Positions 16,177 to 25,997 of a stretch of DNA of 64,000 nt are shown here, one piece after another. A program made the translations under genes and the position numbers. Each line of letters begins with the position of its first letter. The first letter of the stretch is position 1. The notes beneath the pieces are model-generated. The model did not search any database and was not told the DNA's origin. It saw nothing but the letters and a program-made list of their open reading frames with translations. Origin of the DNA: Nonomuraea muscovyensis (GTDB lineage: Bacteria; Actinomycetota; Actinomycetes; Streptosporangiales; Streptosporangiaceae); NCBI RefSeq assembly GCF_014207745.1, contig NZ_JACHJB010000002.1, forward strand, positions 3,100,001 to 3,164,000, in the 5' to 3' direction.

Positions 16177-16578
16177 ATGACGCTCCGGACGACCGCCGAG
16201 GTCATCGACCGTTTCAACCGCGCCTTCACCGAACACAGCGCCGCCGTGCTCACCGATCTGGTCGGCGACGACTGCGTGATGGAGACGATCCAACCGGCGC
16301 CCGACGGTGCCCGCTACCAGGGCCGTACGGCATGCCTGGAGTTCTGGCAGGCGCTCGCCGAGGACCGCGACGTCCGGTTCGAGCCCGAGGAGGTGGTGGT
16401 CGCCGGTGACCGGGCGACCATCCGCTGGCGGTACCACTTCGGCCCGGGTCCCGCCGACTCGGTACGCGGGGTGAACCTCATGCGCGTACGTGCCGGCCTG
16501 ATCGTCGAGGCGCTCGGCTACAGCAAGACCGGCGCCGACGTCCTGCCGACCACCGTCGAAGCCGAGCTCGACCGCTGA
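16177..16578 (+). CDS. SnoaL-like / NTF2-fold protein
   Basis: A 133-residue protein of the SnoaL-like polyketide-cyclase/NTF2 fold: VIDRFNRAFTEHSAAVLTDL, then the strand set CVMETIQPAPDGARYQGR, FWQALAEDRDVRFEPEEVVV and RATIRWRYHFG. Members are isomerases, cyclases, hydrolases or simple binding proteins, so a reaction cannot be named. AAGGGGA lies 5 nt before the ATG. It is followed after 65 bp by an MDR reductase on the same strand and is divergent from the TetR gene. Confidence 0.85.
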   Translation: MTLRTTAEVIDRFNRAFTEHSAAVLTDLVGDDCVMETIQPAPDGARYQGRTACLEFWQALAEDRDVRFEPEEVVVAGDRATIRWRYHFGPGPADSVRGVNLMRVRAGLIVEALGYSKTGADVLPTTVEAELDR

Positions 16579-16586
16579 ACGCCGGC

Positions 16587-16621
16587 CACCGATCACCGAT
16601 CACCGGTCACCGGTCACCGGT
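16587..16621. repeat. 7-bp tandem repeat, five units
   Basis: CACCGAT twice, then CACCGGT three times, fill most of the gap between the SnoaL-like and MDR genes and stop just before the MDR ribosome site (GGGAAGGGAA). A change in copy number would change the spacing between the two genes. Confidence 0.85.
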
Positions 16622-16643
16622 CACGGGAAGGGAATCCGAAGCC

Positions 16644-17648
16644 ATGCGCAGTTACCACCTGACCAGCGGGGGCGGGCTGGACGGCCTGTCGATCAGGGAG
16701 CACGAGGACCCGGTGCCCGGCCCCGGGCAGGTCCTGGTCGCCGTGCGCGCCACCTCGTTGAGCTTCCGCGAGCTGCTCGTGCTGCGCGGCGAGTACGTCC
16801 TGCCGGTCAAGCCCGACGTGGTGCCGATCTCGGACGGCGCCGGAGAGGTGGTCGCGGTGGGCCCCGGGGTGCGGTCGGCCCGGGCCGGCGACCGCGTCAT
16901 GGGGACGCTGTTCCCGAGCTGGCAGGACGGCCCGTTCGCGGCCCGGCACCTGCCGCAGCTGGGCGGCTCCCTGGACGGGATGCTGACCGAGCTGGCGGTG
17001 CTCGGGGAGGACGCGCTCGTGCCCGTCCCCTCTCACCTGTCGTTCGAGGAGGCCGCGACTCTCCCCTGCGCGGCGGTCACCGCGTGGAACGCCCTCACCG
17101 GTGACGGCGTCGGCCTACGCCCCGGGCAGACACTGGTGGTCCAGGGGTCGGGCGGGGTGTCGCTGTTCGCGCTGGCGTTCGCCAAGACGCTCGGCGCCCG
17201 GGTGATCGCCACGACCAGCAGCCCGGACAAGGCGGCGCGCCTGGCGGAGCTCGGCGCCGACGAGGTCATCGACTACCGGTCCACGCCCGACTGGCCCGGC
17301 CAGGTCATCGAGCTGACCGGCGGCCGGGGCGCCGATCGCGTCGTCGACGTCGCCGGCCTGCTGGAGCGGTCACTCAGGGCGGTGACCTTGGGCGGCCACG
17401 TCGCCTGCGTGGGTTTCGTCTCGGAAAGTGCGCCACCCGTCGACCCGCGCGTGCTCTTCGCCTCCGGCGCCACGGTCCGCGCCGTGGCCGTGGGCAGCCG
17501 CGCCCAGTTCGTCGCGATGAACCGCGCCATCGAGGTCAACCGCCTCCGGCCCGTCGTCGACCGCGTCTTCCCCTTCGACGCCGCCGCCGACGCCTACCGC
17601 CACTACGCGTCGGGCCAGGCCTTCGGCAAGGTCATCATCCGCCTCTGA
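16644..17648 (+). CDS. zinc-free MDR reductase (quinone oxidoreductase-like)
   Basis: A 334-residue medium-chain dehydrogenase/reductase. The N-terminal GroES-like domain (residues 1-130) lacks the zinc cysteines of alcohol dehydrogenases. The Rossmann part has LVVQGSGGVSLFALAFAKTL (nucleotide loop) and LAELGADEVIDYRSTPDWP. Such enzymes reduce quinones, enones or aldehydes with NADPH. It shares the strand and promoter region with the SnoaL-like gene, so it is probably induced by the same signal through the TetR protein. A long hairpin terminator lies 85 bp downstream. Confidence 0.85.
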   Translation: MRSYHLTSGGGLDGLSIREHEDPVPGPGQVLVAVRATSLSFRELLVLRGEYVLPVKPDVVPISDGAGEVVAVGPGVRSARAGDRVMGTLFPSWQDGPFAARHLPQLGGSLDGMLTELAVLGEDALVPVPSHLSFEEAATLPCAAVTAWNALTGDGVGLRPGQTLVVQGSGGVSLFALAFAKTLGARVIATTSSPDKAARLAELGADEVIDYRSTPDWPGQVIELTGGRGADRVVDVAGLLERSLRAVTLGGHVACVGFVSESAPPVDPRVLFASGATVRAVAVGSRAQFVAMNRAIEVNRLRPVVDRVFPFDAAADAYRHYASGQAFGKVIIRL

Positions 17649-17732
17649 CCCTGCGAAACCGCCACCCACCGGCGCGGCGCCCGAACTCACCCGCCGCCGC
17701 CGACAGCGCCCGAATCCACCCCCGGACGCACC

Positions 17733-17777
17733 ACCGCCGTGCGACGGACGATCAACCCTCGTCCCTCGCACGGCGGT
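17733..17777. terminator. long bidirectional terminator hairpin
   Basis: ACCGCCGTGCGA (17733-17744) pairs with TCGCACGGCGGT (17766-17777), and inside it GGACGA (17746-17751) pairs with TCGTCC (17759-17764), leaving one C-C mismatch and a 7-nt loop. It lies between the convergent MDR and ettA genes and probably ends both transcripts. Confidence 0.8.
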
Positions 17778-17810
17778 CACGCTCACGAGCCCGGCCGCAG
17801 CCGGGGACCG

Positions 17811-19475
<1,665 letters not shown>

Positions 19476-19736
19476 GCCATCTAGCTTAGGGGCTCCCCAG
19501 CGGGCTTCCGCCGCTCCGCCCCTGACGCCGGTGGACGGTTGTGGCCAGGTACGAAGGTGTGGCGATCGGGTACGCCGCCCCCGCCGCCACCGGCCCTGGG
19601 CCCCACATGGCTGCGCGCGCCCGGAGGCTCCGGGGAAGCGGTGTTCCCCGGGCGGACCGGAGGAGACGGGAGGAGGTTCCGTACAGGGCGAATTCGAGCG
19701 GGGACGGCCGGGCGCCGGAGATGCGCCTGGGGGCGG

Positions 19737-21032
19737 TCAGGCGGCCGGGGGCGCCTCGGGGATCTGCGGGGGCGGGGGCTGGACGGCGGGGACGCAGATG
19801 CGGTCACGGCCGAGCTCCTTGGCCCGGTAGAGGGCGAGGTCGGCGGCGGCCAGGAGTTCGATGAGGTCGTCGCCGTGCACGCTCATGATGGCGACGCCCG
19901 CCGAGATCGTCACAGTGACCAGGGCCTCGTCGGCGGTGACGGCCGTGCGGCTGATGCGGTTGCGCAGGCGTTCGGCGACCTGGCGGGCCTCGTGCAGGTC
20001 GGCGCCCGGCAGCAGGACCACGAACTCCTCTCCCCCGAACCGGCCCACGACGTCGTAGTCGCGCAACTGGCTGCGCAGGGTGGTGGCGACCCCGGCCAGC
20101 ACCTGGTCGCCGACGAGATGGCCGTGGCGGTCGTTGACCCGTTTGAAGTGGTCGATGTCGATGATGAGCAGGGCGAGCGTCTCGCCGGTGCGGCGGGCGC
20201 GGACGATCTCGGTGTCGGCCTCACGCTGCCAGGCCGCCGCGTTGAGCAGGCCCGTCTTGGGGTCGGTACGGGCGGCCGCCTGCAACTGGGCGTGCAGGAG
20301 GCTGCGCTGGAGCAGCACCACCGGCGGCAGGGTGATGATCAGCAGGGTGAGGCTGAGGCTCGTGGCGACGGCCACGATGACGCCGAGGCACAGCTCGACG
20401 ACGTCGAGCAGCACGCTCTCCCTGTCCCACAGGACGTCGCGCCACGGGACCTCGGGGTCGGCGGTGTGCGCGGCGATCGCGATGAGGGCGGTGTTGAGCA
20501 GCGCGAACACGAGCGCCGCCCCGGCCGCCAGCGCGATCGCGCCGCACTCGCCCCTCGACAGCGCCGCCGGATCGGAGACGAACCAGTGGAACACCACCGA
20601 CGCCGCGCACCCGGCCAGCCCGATGGCCGCCGCGGTGACGACACGGCGGTGGAGCACGGTGGCGCGGACCCGCCACTGCGCCAGGACCTGCAGCACGATC
20701 GGCGCGAACAACGCGTAGACCGGCGGCAACAGCAGCGCCACCGGCAACCACCAGGCCGACAGGAGGTCGCGGGAGACTCCCGCCGGTACCCCCAGCCGCC
20801 TGGTCGCCTCGATGCACGCCGCACCACAGCCCATGAGGGCGGCGAACGTCAGCACGTCCGCCCAGCGGAACGCGGTGGTCGCCGCGAACGCCACGATCGC
20901 GACGAGATCGACGATTACGAGCCCGACGAGGTAGACCACCAGCGAGCGGCGCTGGCCCAGGAGCGGCCATCTGCTGACCAGTGTTGACATACCGTCGTGA
21001 GGCGTGATCGAAGGGTGACCGGAGGCCGCCAT
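19737..21032 (-). CDS. membrane-bound diguanylate cyclase (GGDEF)
   Basis: A 431-residue protein. Residues 15-235 form six or more transmembrane helices, then a GGDEF domain follows (residues 255-415). Substrate residues are intact in GRFGGEEFVVLLPG near 335. RDYD sits exactly five residues before GGEEF, so the inhibitory I-site for c-di-GMP feedback is present. It should make c-di-GMP, which in filamentous actinomycetes controls development through BldD. It has no EAL domain. ATG 21032 is chosen because GGGAGGAG lies 5 nt upstream; an upstream in-frame ATG at 21065 has none. It ends with a Pro-rich tail. Confidence 0.92.
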   Translation of the reverse strand: MAASGHPSITPHDGMSTLVSRWPLLGQRRSLVVYLVGLVIVDLVAIVAFAATTAFRWADVLTFAALMGCGAACIEATRRLGVPAGVSRDLLSAWWLPVALLLPPVYALFAPIVLQVLAQWRVRATVLHRRVVTAAAIGLAGCAASVVFHWFVSDPAALSRGECGAIALAAGAALVFALLNTALIAIAAHTADPEVPWRDVLWDRESVLLDVVELCLGVIVAVATSLSLTLLIITLPPVVLLQRSLLHAQLQAAARTDPKTGLLNAAAWQREADTEIVRARRTGETLALLIIDIDHFKRVNDRHGHLVGDQVLAGVATTLRSQLRDYDVVGRFGGEEFVVLLPGADLHEARQVAERLRNRISRTAVTADEALVTVTISAGVAIMSVHGDDLIELLAAADLALYRAKELGRDRICVPAVQPPPPQIPEAPPAA

Positions 21033-21591
21033 CACGTCTCCTCCCTGACTAACGATATGTAACACAATAATTGCGGAGTGTGCGGCGCGCGATGGGAACC
21101 GCTACGTTGAGCAACGAGACCACCTGTGTCCGTGGTCGACGAGTAGGAGGCCGCTCACTCCGCGAGCAGGCCGTGCCGGAAAGGAGCAGCCATGGTGCGG
21201 GGCGTGATCTGGACCTGACGGAGATCTAGCCATCTGACACCGGAAGCATCATCGGCCGAACCGGTCCCTTCGGCCTGCCTGGCACGTGATCGTGAACGGC
21301 CGATGCCCCCTCCTGCTCTCTTTCCCCTCCGGCATTCCTCTCCGGCGCCGTCCGGCCCCTGGCCGATCCCCGGCCGATCCCCGGCTGGCCCCTGGCCGGT
21401 CCCCGGCCCGCAGAAGCTTCCCCTCCGCGTCCACGGGCGCGGGCGCAAGGCCCCCGCGAGACGTGCTGCTCCCCGCCTGCGGCCCTCACGCGCGACGGTG
21501 TGCGGGGCCACCACCGGCCGGCACGGCCTCCCCCACGACATCCGGGCGCGCCCCTGGAGATCGAGGCGCGCCCGCCGAGCCCGCGACGTGC
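21033..21591. other. 559-bp gap, no gene seen
   Basis: The first 80 bp should hold the diguanylate cyclase promoter (AT-rich around 21050-21072). A tiny frame at 21192-21218 with AAGGAG upstream would encode only eight residues. The part at 21350-21410 is a run of short GGCCGATCCCC-like repeats. No conserved protein is visible on either strand. Confidence 0.5.
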
Positions 21592-21623
21592 CGCGGGCGG
21601 CCTCTGGTGGGAGGCCGCCCGCG
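21592..21623 (-). terminator. hydrolase terminator hairpin
   Basis: CGCGGGCGGCCTC (21592-21604) pairs perfectly with GAGGCCGCCCGCG (21611-21623) around a 6-nt loop. It begins 24 bp after the minus-strand hydrolase stop. Confidence 0.8.
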
Positions 21624-21647
21624 TGACCGGGTGGGTACCGCGGCCGA

Positions 21648-22502
21648 TCAGCGGATGTCGCGGGCGGCGCGGCGGATGAGGTCGGTGACCGCCGCGGGCT
21701 CGGAGACCGACACCGCGTGCGAGGCGCCCTCGACGGTGACGGTGCGGGCGTCGGCGCGCTCGGCCATCCACTGCTGGGCCTTGGGCGGGATGTTGTTGTC
21801 CTTGCCGGCGATCAGGGCGTAGGAGCGGATGTCCTTCCAGGCGGCCTCGGCGGCCTTCTCCTCCAGGGCGAGGGTGGAGACCGGTCGCTGGGTGGCCGCC
21901 ATGATCGCGGCGGTGGTGGCGGGCACGTCGGCGGCGAACTGCTTGCGGAACCTTTCCTGCTTGATCGTCAGTTCGGTGCCGGTGCCGCCGCCGGGCAGGG
22001 GGTAGGAGGCGGTGTTCAGGGTCTCGCCCAGGGTGCTGCCGGGGAACTTGCCGGCCAGCTCACCGGCGCTCTCGCCGGCCTCGGGGATGAACGCGGCGAT
22101 GTAGACCAGCGCCTTGACGTCCGGGTCACCGGCGGCGGCCTGGGTGATCACCGAGCCGCCGTAGGAGTGACCGACCAGGACCACGGGCCCCGCCACCGTG
22201 GCCAGGACGCTGCGCACGTAGGCGGCGTCCTCGCTCAGCCCGCGCAGGGGGTTGGCCGCGGAGACGACGGGATAGCCGTCGTGCCGCAGGCGCCGGATGA
22301 CGTCGGACCAGCTGGAGGCGTCGGCGAAGGCGCCGTGGACGAGCACGACGGTCGGCTTGGCCTTGCCCGTCTCGGCCTCCTGTGAGGCCGCGGCGCTGCT
22401 GCTCGCCGCGGTGGCGGCCAGCAGCGACCCGGCCACGATCGGCGCGAGGGCCACGGTGGCGAGGGTACGGACGGCCGAGCGGGTGCGAGAGGAACGGGAC
22501 AT
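21648..22502 (-). CDS. secreted alpha/beta hydrolase
   Basis: A 284-residue protein with a clear signal peptide: a basic start (MSRSSRTRSAVRT), a hydrophobic core, and an AAASQE cleavage region near 38-41. The mature part is an alpha/beta hydrolase: oxyanion region VVLVHGAFADASSW, nucleophile elbow GHSYGGS, and catalytic His in GASHAVSVS. It resembles the short EstC-like/signal-peptide hydrolases common in actinomycetes, active on small esters. AAGGAGAA gives a good ribosome site. It is separated by 150 bp from a second hydrolase on the same strand; both may answer to the divergent MarR regulator. Confidence 0.88.
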   Translation of the reverse strand: MSRSSRTRSAVRTLATVALAPIVAGSLLAATAASSSAAASQEAETGKAKPTVVLVHGAFADASSWSDVIRRLRHDGYPVVSAANPLRGLSEDAAYVRSVLATVAGPVVLVGHSYGGSVITQAAAGDPDVKALVYIAAFIPEAGESAGELAGKFPGSTLGETLNTASYPLPGGGTGTELTIKQERFRKQFAADVPATTAAIMAATQRPVSTLALEEKAAEAAWKDIRSYALIAGKDNNIPPKAQQWMAERADARTVTVEGASHAVSVSEPAAVTDLIRRAARDIR

Positions 22503-22574
22503 GAGGTTCTCCTTGTGGGGCGTCTTGTCGTAGGTGGTCTTGTTCGCGGGCCGGGCAGGGTCGCCCGGCGGAGC

Positions 22575-22664
22575 ACGGTCAGCTCTGGTGGAGCACGGTC
22601 AGGTCCGGCGGCGGACACCGCGGCGCGGACGGCCGGTTGGGGTGGAGAACGGTCAGCTCTGGTG
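22575..22664. repeat. direct repeat of hydrolase gene 3' end
   Basis: ACGGTCAGCTCTGGTG occurs at 22649-22664, where it spans the stop codon of the 322-residue hydrolase, and again at 22575-22590 in the gap. A third partial copy (GGAGCACGGTCAGGTCCGG) follows the upstream one. This looks like a small duplication of the gene end. Confidence 0.7.
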
Positions 22665-23621
22665 CAGGGCGGTGCGCAGGGCGTGGACGGCCTGGTCGAT
22701 GGCGGCCTGGGCGCCCCGCATCTCGCGCAGGGGGTTGAGCATCACGAAGTCGTGGATGACGCCGAGGTAGCGGGTGGCGACGACCGGGACACCGGCCGCG
22801 CGCAGTTTGGCGGCGTACGCCTCGCCCTCGTCACGCAGGACGTCGGCCTCCGCCGTGATGACGAGGGCCGGCGGCAGCCCGGCGAGCTGGTCCGTGGTCG
22901 CCCGCAGCGGGGAGGCGGTGATCTCCGCCCGCTGGCGTTCGTCGGCGGTGTACTGGTCCCAGAACCACTGCATGCCGTCGCGGCGAAGGAAGTAGCCCTC
23001 GGCGAACTGGTGATAGGAGCCGGTGTCGAAAGCGGCGTCGGTGACCGGGTAGAAGAGCACCTGCTGGACCAGCGGCACGTCCCCACGCTCCTTGGCCATC
23101 AGCGTCAGGGCGATGGCCATGTTGCCGCCGACGGAGTCGCCGGCCACGGCGATGCGGGAGGCGTCGAGCCCCTTGCCGGCGCCCTCGGTGACCACCCAGC
23201 GGGCGACCGCGTAGTTCTGCTCGACGGCGACCGGGTAGCGGTACTCCGGCGAGCGGTCGTACTCGGGGAAGACCACTGCGGCGCCGGCGCCGACGGCGAG
23301 CTCCCTGACCAGGCGGTCGTGGGTGTGGGCGTTGCCGAAGACCCATCCGGCACCGTGGATGTAGATGACGACGGGGAGGGGGCCGGCGGCCCCCTTCGGC
23401 TTGACGATGCGCGCCTTGACCGATCCGGTCGGGCCGCCTTCGACGGTGATCCACTCCTCGTCGATCTCGGCCTTGACGATCTCGCCGGACTGAACCTCGT
23501 CCACCGCGGCGCGCCCTTCGGCCACCGGCAGGTGGAACAGGAACGGCGGGGTTGCGGTGGCCTGGACGAACGCGGCCGCTGCGGGCTCCAGGACAGGGGT
23601 CGGGCTCGGCTGCTCGGACAT
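22653..23621 (-). CDS. alpha/beta hydrolase, hormone-sensitive lipase type
   Basis: A 322-residue cytoplasmic esterase of the HSL/acetyl-hydrolase family. Landmarks: oxyanion motif IHGAGWVFGN (the usual HGGG is here HGAG), nucleophile VAGDSVGGNMA, catalytic Asp in TAEADVLRDEG, and His in GVIHDFVML. These enzymes cleave short acyl esters or lactones. ATG at 23621 with AAGGAGCAC upstream. It is divergent from an OhrR-type MarR gene and is its most likely target. Confidence 0.9.
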   Translation of the reverse strand: MSEQPSPTPVLEPAAAAFVQATATPPFLFHLPVAEGRAAVDEVQSGEIVKAEIDEEWITVEGGPTGSVKARIVKPKGAAGPLPVVIYIHGAGWVFGNAHTHDRLVRELAVGAGAAVVFPEYDRSPEYRYPVAVEQNYAVARWVVTEGAGKGLDASRIAVAGDSVGGNMAIALTLMAKERGDVPLVQQVLFYPVTDAAFDTGSYHQFAEGYFLRRDGMQWFWDQYTADERQRAEITASPLRATTDQLAGLPPALVITAEADVLRDEGEAYAAKLRAAGVPVVATRYLGVIHDFVMLNPLREMRGAQAAIDQAVHALRTALHQS

Positions 23622-23701
23622 CTTCGTGCTCCTTACTGATCAGGGGCGTGGGGAGCGACCGGCGCCGCTCCTTGCACCCGAGACACTAGTGCACGATTAC
23701 C

Positions 23702-23711
23702 TTGTACACAA
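23702..23711. promoter_or_regulatory. possible MarR/OhrR operator
   Basis: TTGTACACAA has inverted TTGT/ACAA ends and sits in an AT-rich patch between the divergent hydrolase and MarR genes. OhrR operators in other bacteria are AT-rich palindromes of this kind. The match is short. Confidence 0.35.
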
Positions 23712-23814
23712 CTAAATCGGGCAATGGCAGCTTGCGGACACGGAAAGAGGTATCGTGGACGGGGAGAGCGATAACGGCACCTCTCACCGAAGACGTGAGT
23801 AGAGAGAAGGCCCC

Positions 23815-24282
23815 ATGTCACCCACCCGTGCCGAGGCCGAGGCGCAGGAGGAGGAGTTCCTTCGCCTGGACGAGTTCGTGTGCTTCGTCCTCTACTCCGC
23901 GCATCGCGCGGTGACGAACGCCTACCGTCCGTTGCTCGACGACCTCGGCCTGACCTACCCGCAGTACCTGGTGCTGGTGGCCCTGTACGAGAACGGCCCG
24001 TCCTCGGTGAAGGGCCTCGGCGCCAAGCTCCACCTCGACTACGGGACGTTGACGCCCCTGCTCAAACGCCTGGAGGCGAACGGGCTGGTGCTGCGCCGGC
24101 GCAGCGCCGACGACGAACGGCAGGTCACGGTGTCACTCACCGAGGAGGGCGCGACCCTCCGCCGGCGCGCCCGGGTCCTGGTCCCCGCACTCGACGAGAT
24201 CATGGGGCTGACGGGCGAGGAGATGGAGCAGCTCAAGACGCTGCTGCGGCGGCTCACCGGCAACATCGCCGCGCGCACCTGA
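23815..24282 (+). CDS. MarR-family regulator, OhrR-like
   Basis: A 155-residue winged-helix protein. The start of the domain, EFVCFVLYSAHRAV, keeps the reactive cysteine (Cys23) of OhrR peroxide sensors, and YRPLLDDLGLTYPQYLVL and LDYGTLTPLLKRLEANGLV match the OhrR dimer and recognition helices. OhrR is oxidised at that Cys by organic hydroperoxides and then leaves DNA. No ohr peroxidase gene lies beside it; the divergent neighbour is an HSL-type esterase. ATG at 23815 follows AGAGAGAAGG. Confidence 0.88.
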   Translation: MSPTRAEAEAQEEEFLRLDEFVCFVLYSAHRAVTNAYRPLLDDLGLTYPQYLVLVALYENGPSSVKGLGAKLHLDYGTLTPLLKRLEANGLVLRRRSADDERQVTVSLTEEGATLRRRARVLVPALDEIMGLTGEEMEQLKTLLRRLTGNIAART

Positions 24283-24497
24283 CACACGGCCGCTCCGCGT
24301 CCGCTCGGGTGAACCTCGCCCGGCCCAGGAAGGCGGCGCGCGCCTCGATGGACTGACAGAACGACCAGCCGGACGGCTGACGTCCCATCAGTCGTGCGTG
24401 CGGCGGGTCGGTGAGAGGCGTCACCGGAGCCTGGCAGGCGGCAGAGTCCGCCGGACTCCGGTCCGCGACAGCTACGTGGCGCGGGCGCGCCCGGGGC

Positions 24498-24698
24498 TCA
24501 TGCCTCCTCGCTCACCTCGATGGCGGCGCCGGGGCAGACGGCCGCGGCCTCGCGGACGACGGCGTGGCGCTCCTCCGGCGGTTCGGGCTCCAGCAGGATG
24601 ACGATGCCGTCGTCATCGCGCTGGTCGAACACCTCCGGGGCGAGCAGCACGCACTGGCCGGCGCCGCAGCACTTCACCTCGTCAACGGTGACTTTCAT
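24498..24698 (-). CDS. 3Fe-4S ferredoxin, P450 partner
   Basis: A 66-residue ferredoxin with cluster ligands Cys10, Cys16 and Cys55 in VKCCGAGQC and AAVCPGAAI. One of the four 4Fe-4S cysteine positions is replaced, as in the single 3Fe-4S ferredoxins that feed actinobacterial P450s. GGAGGAG lies 7 nt upstream of ATG 24698. It is the last gene of the cassette, 40 nt after the P450 stop, and should carry electrons from the reductase at 25998 to that P450. Confidence 0.93.
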   Translation of the reverse strand: MKVTVDEVKCCGAGQCVLLAPEVFDQRDDDGIVILLEPEPPEERHAVVREAAAVCPGAAIEVSEEA

Positions 24699-24738
24699 CG
24701 CAGGTCTCCTCCTTGTCGATCGGCTTCGTCGATCGGGG

Positions 24739-25950
24739 TCACCAGCGGACGGGAACCGTGCGCAGGCCGCCGACGGCCAGCCCTTCCACGCGTTCCAGCT
24801 CCTCCACCGGCACGGCCAGTTCGAGGGAGGGCAGCTTGCGCAGCAGCACCTCCAGCACGACCTGCAGCTCGGTACGGGCCAGGGCCTGACCGAGGCAGGA
24901 GTGGGCGCCGGCGCCGAACGCCAGATGCGGGTTCGGGCTGCGACGCAGGTCCATCTCGGCGGCGGCGTCGAAGGCGCTCTCGTCGCGGTTGGCCGCGGCC
25001 ATGCTGCACACCACGGTGGTGCCGCGGGGCAGCACGGTGCCGCTGACCTCGATCTCCTCGCGCAGGTAGCGGGGCAGGCCGAAGCCTGCGTTGCTGTCGA
25101 GACGCAGCGTTTCCTCCACCGCGGTGCGGATCAGCGCCGGGTCGGCCAGCAGGCTCTCCCAGCGGCAGCGGTCGGCGAGCAGCATGGCGACCATCTTGCC
25201 GATCATGTTGGCGGTGGTCTCGTGTCCGGCGACCAGCAAGCCCATCCCGGTGACCAGGATCTGGATGTCGGACAGCCCGCCGTCCTCGGGGCCGCCTATA
25301 GCGATCAGCTCGCTCAGCAGGTCCTCGCCCGGCTGCTGCCGCTTGGCCGTGAGATGGTCGGACATGTACGTGAAGAACTCGCCCTGCGCCGCCTCGATCT
25401 CGGCCTGGCTGTAGCGGGTGAGGTTGAGCAGGGTGTCCGACCAGTACGAGAACCGGTCCCGATCGGCGGCGGGCACGCCGAGCATGTCGCAGATCACGTA
25501 CACGGGCAGCGGGAAGCCCAGGCTCGCCTTGAGGTCACCGGGTGCGCCGCGCTCGACCATGTCGTCGATGAGGTCCTCGGCGATCCGCGTCATCCGAGGC
25601 CGCAGGGCGGCCATCCGCTTGGCGGTGAACCACTTGCCGACCAGGCGTCGCCAGTGCTGGTGCTCTTCACCGCCGTCCGGGATGATCTGCGCGAACTCGC
25701 TGCTGAACACCCCGCCGCCCTCCGCCGAGAGCCGCGCCGCGTCAGGTGCGGTGAGCTGGCGGGTGAAGCGCGGGTCGGCGAGCACCTTCCTGACGTCCTC
25801 GTAGCGGGTCAGCAGCGTCGCCTGGTCACCGCTGGGCAGCTTGACGTGGGCCACCGGGCACCGGCCGCGCAGCTCGGCCCACTCCGCGGGCGGGTCGAGC
25901 GCCGCGTCGCCGGCGATCGGGTAGTTCAGGACCTGCTCATTGACACTCAT
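24739..25950 (-). CDS. cytochrome P450
   Basis: A 403-residue soluble bacterial P450. I-helix oxygen motif AGHETT near 242, K-helix ExxR in VEETLRLDSN near 280, and haem loop FGAGAHSCLGQALAR near 348 with the axial Cys. Of two nearby ATGs I chose 25950, since AAGGAG lies 6 nt before it and directly abuts the other (25956). No cluster of biosynthetic genes is nearby, so the substrate is open: catabolic or xenobiotic oxidation is as likely as tailoring. It sits between its ferredoxin reductase and its ferredoxin in one operon. Confidence 0.93.
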   Translation of the reverse strand: MSVNEQVLNYPIAGDAALDPPAEWAELRGRCPVAHVKLPSGDQATLLTRYEDVRKVLADPRFTRQLTAPDAARLSAEGGGVFSSEFAQIIPDGGEEHQHWRRLVGKWFTAKRMAALRPRMTRIAEDLIDDMVERGAPGDLKASLGFPLPVYVICDMLGVPAADRDRFSYWSDTLLNLTRYSQAEIEAAQGEFFTYMSDHLTAKRQQPGEDLLSELIAIGGPEDGGLSDIQILVTGMGLLVAGHETTANMIGKMVAMLLADRCRWESLLADPALIRTAVEETLRLDSNAGFGLPRYLREEIEVSGTVLPRGTTVVCSMAAANRDESAFDAAAEMDLRRSPNPHLAFGAGAHSCLGQALARTELQVVLEVLLRKLPSLELAVPVEELERVEGLAVGGLRTVPVRW

Positions 25951-25997
25951 CGGCATCTCCTTGTGAAGGGACGGTCGCTCATCTGTGGTCGGGAAGA

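Noticed and set aside
21192..21218. Eight-codon ORF with a good ribosome site
   Set aside because: Too short to support, no overlap with a downstream gene, and no conserved context visible.
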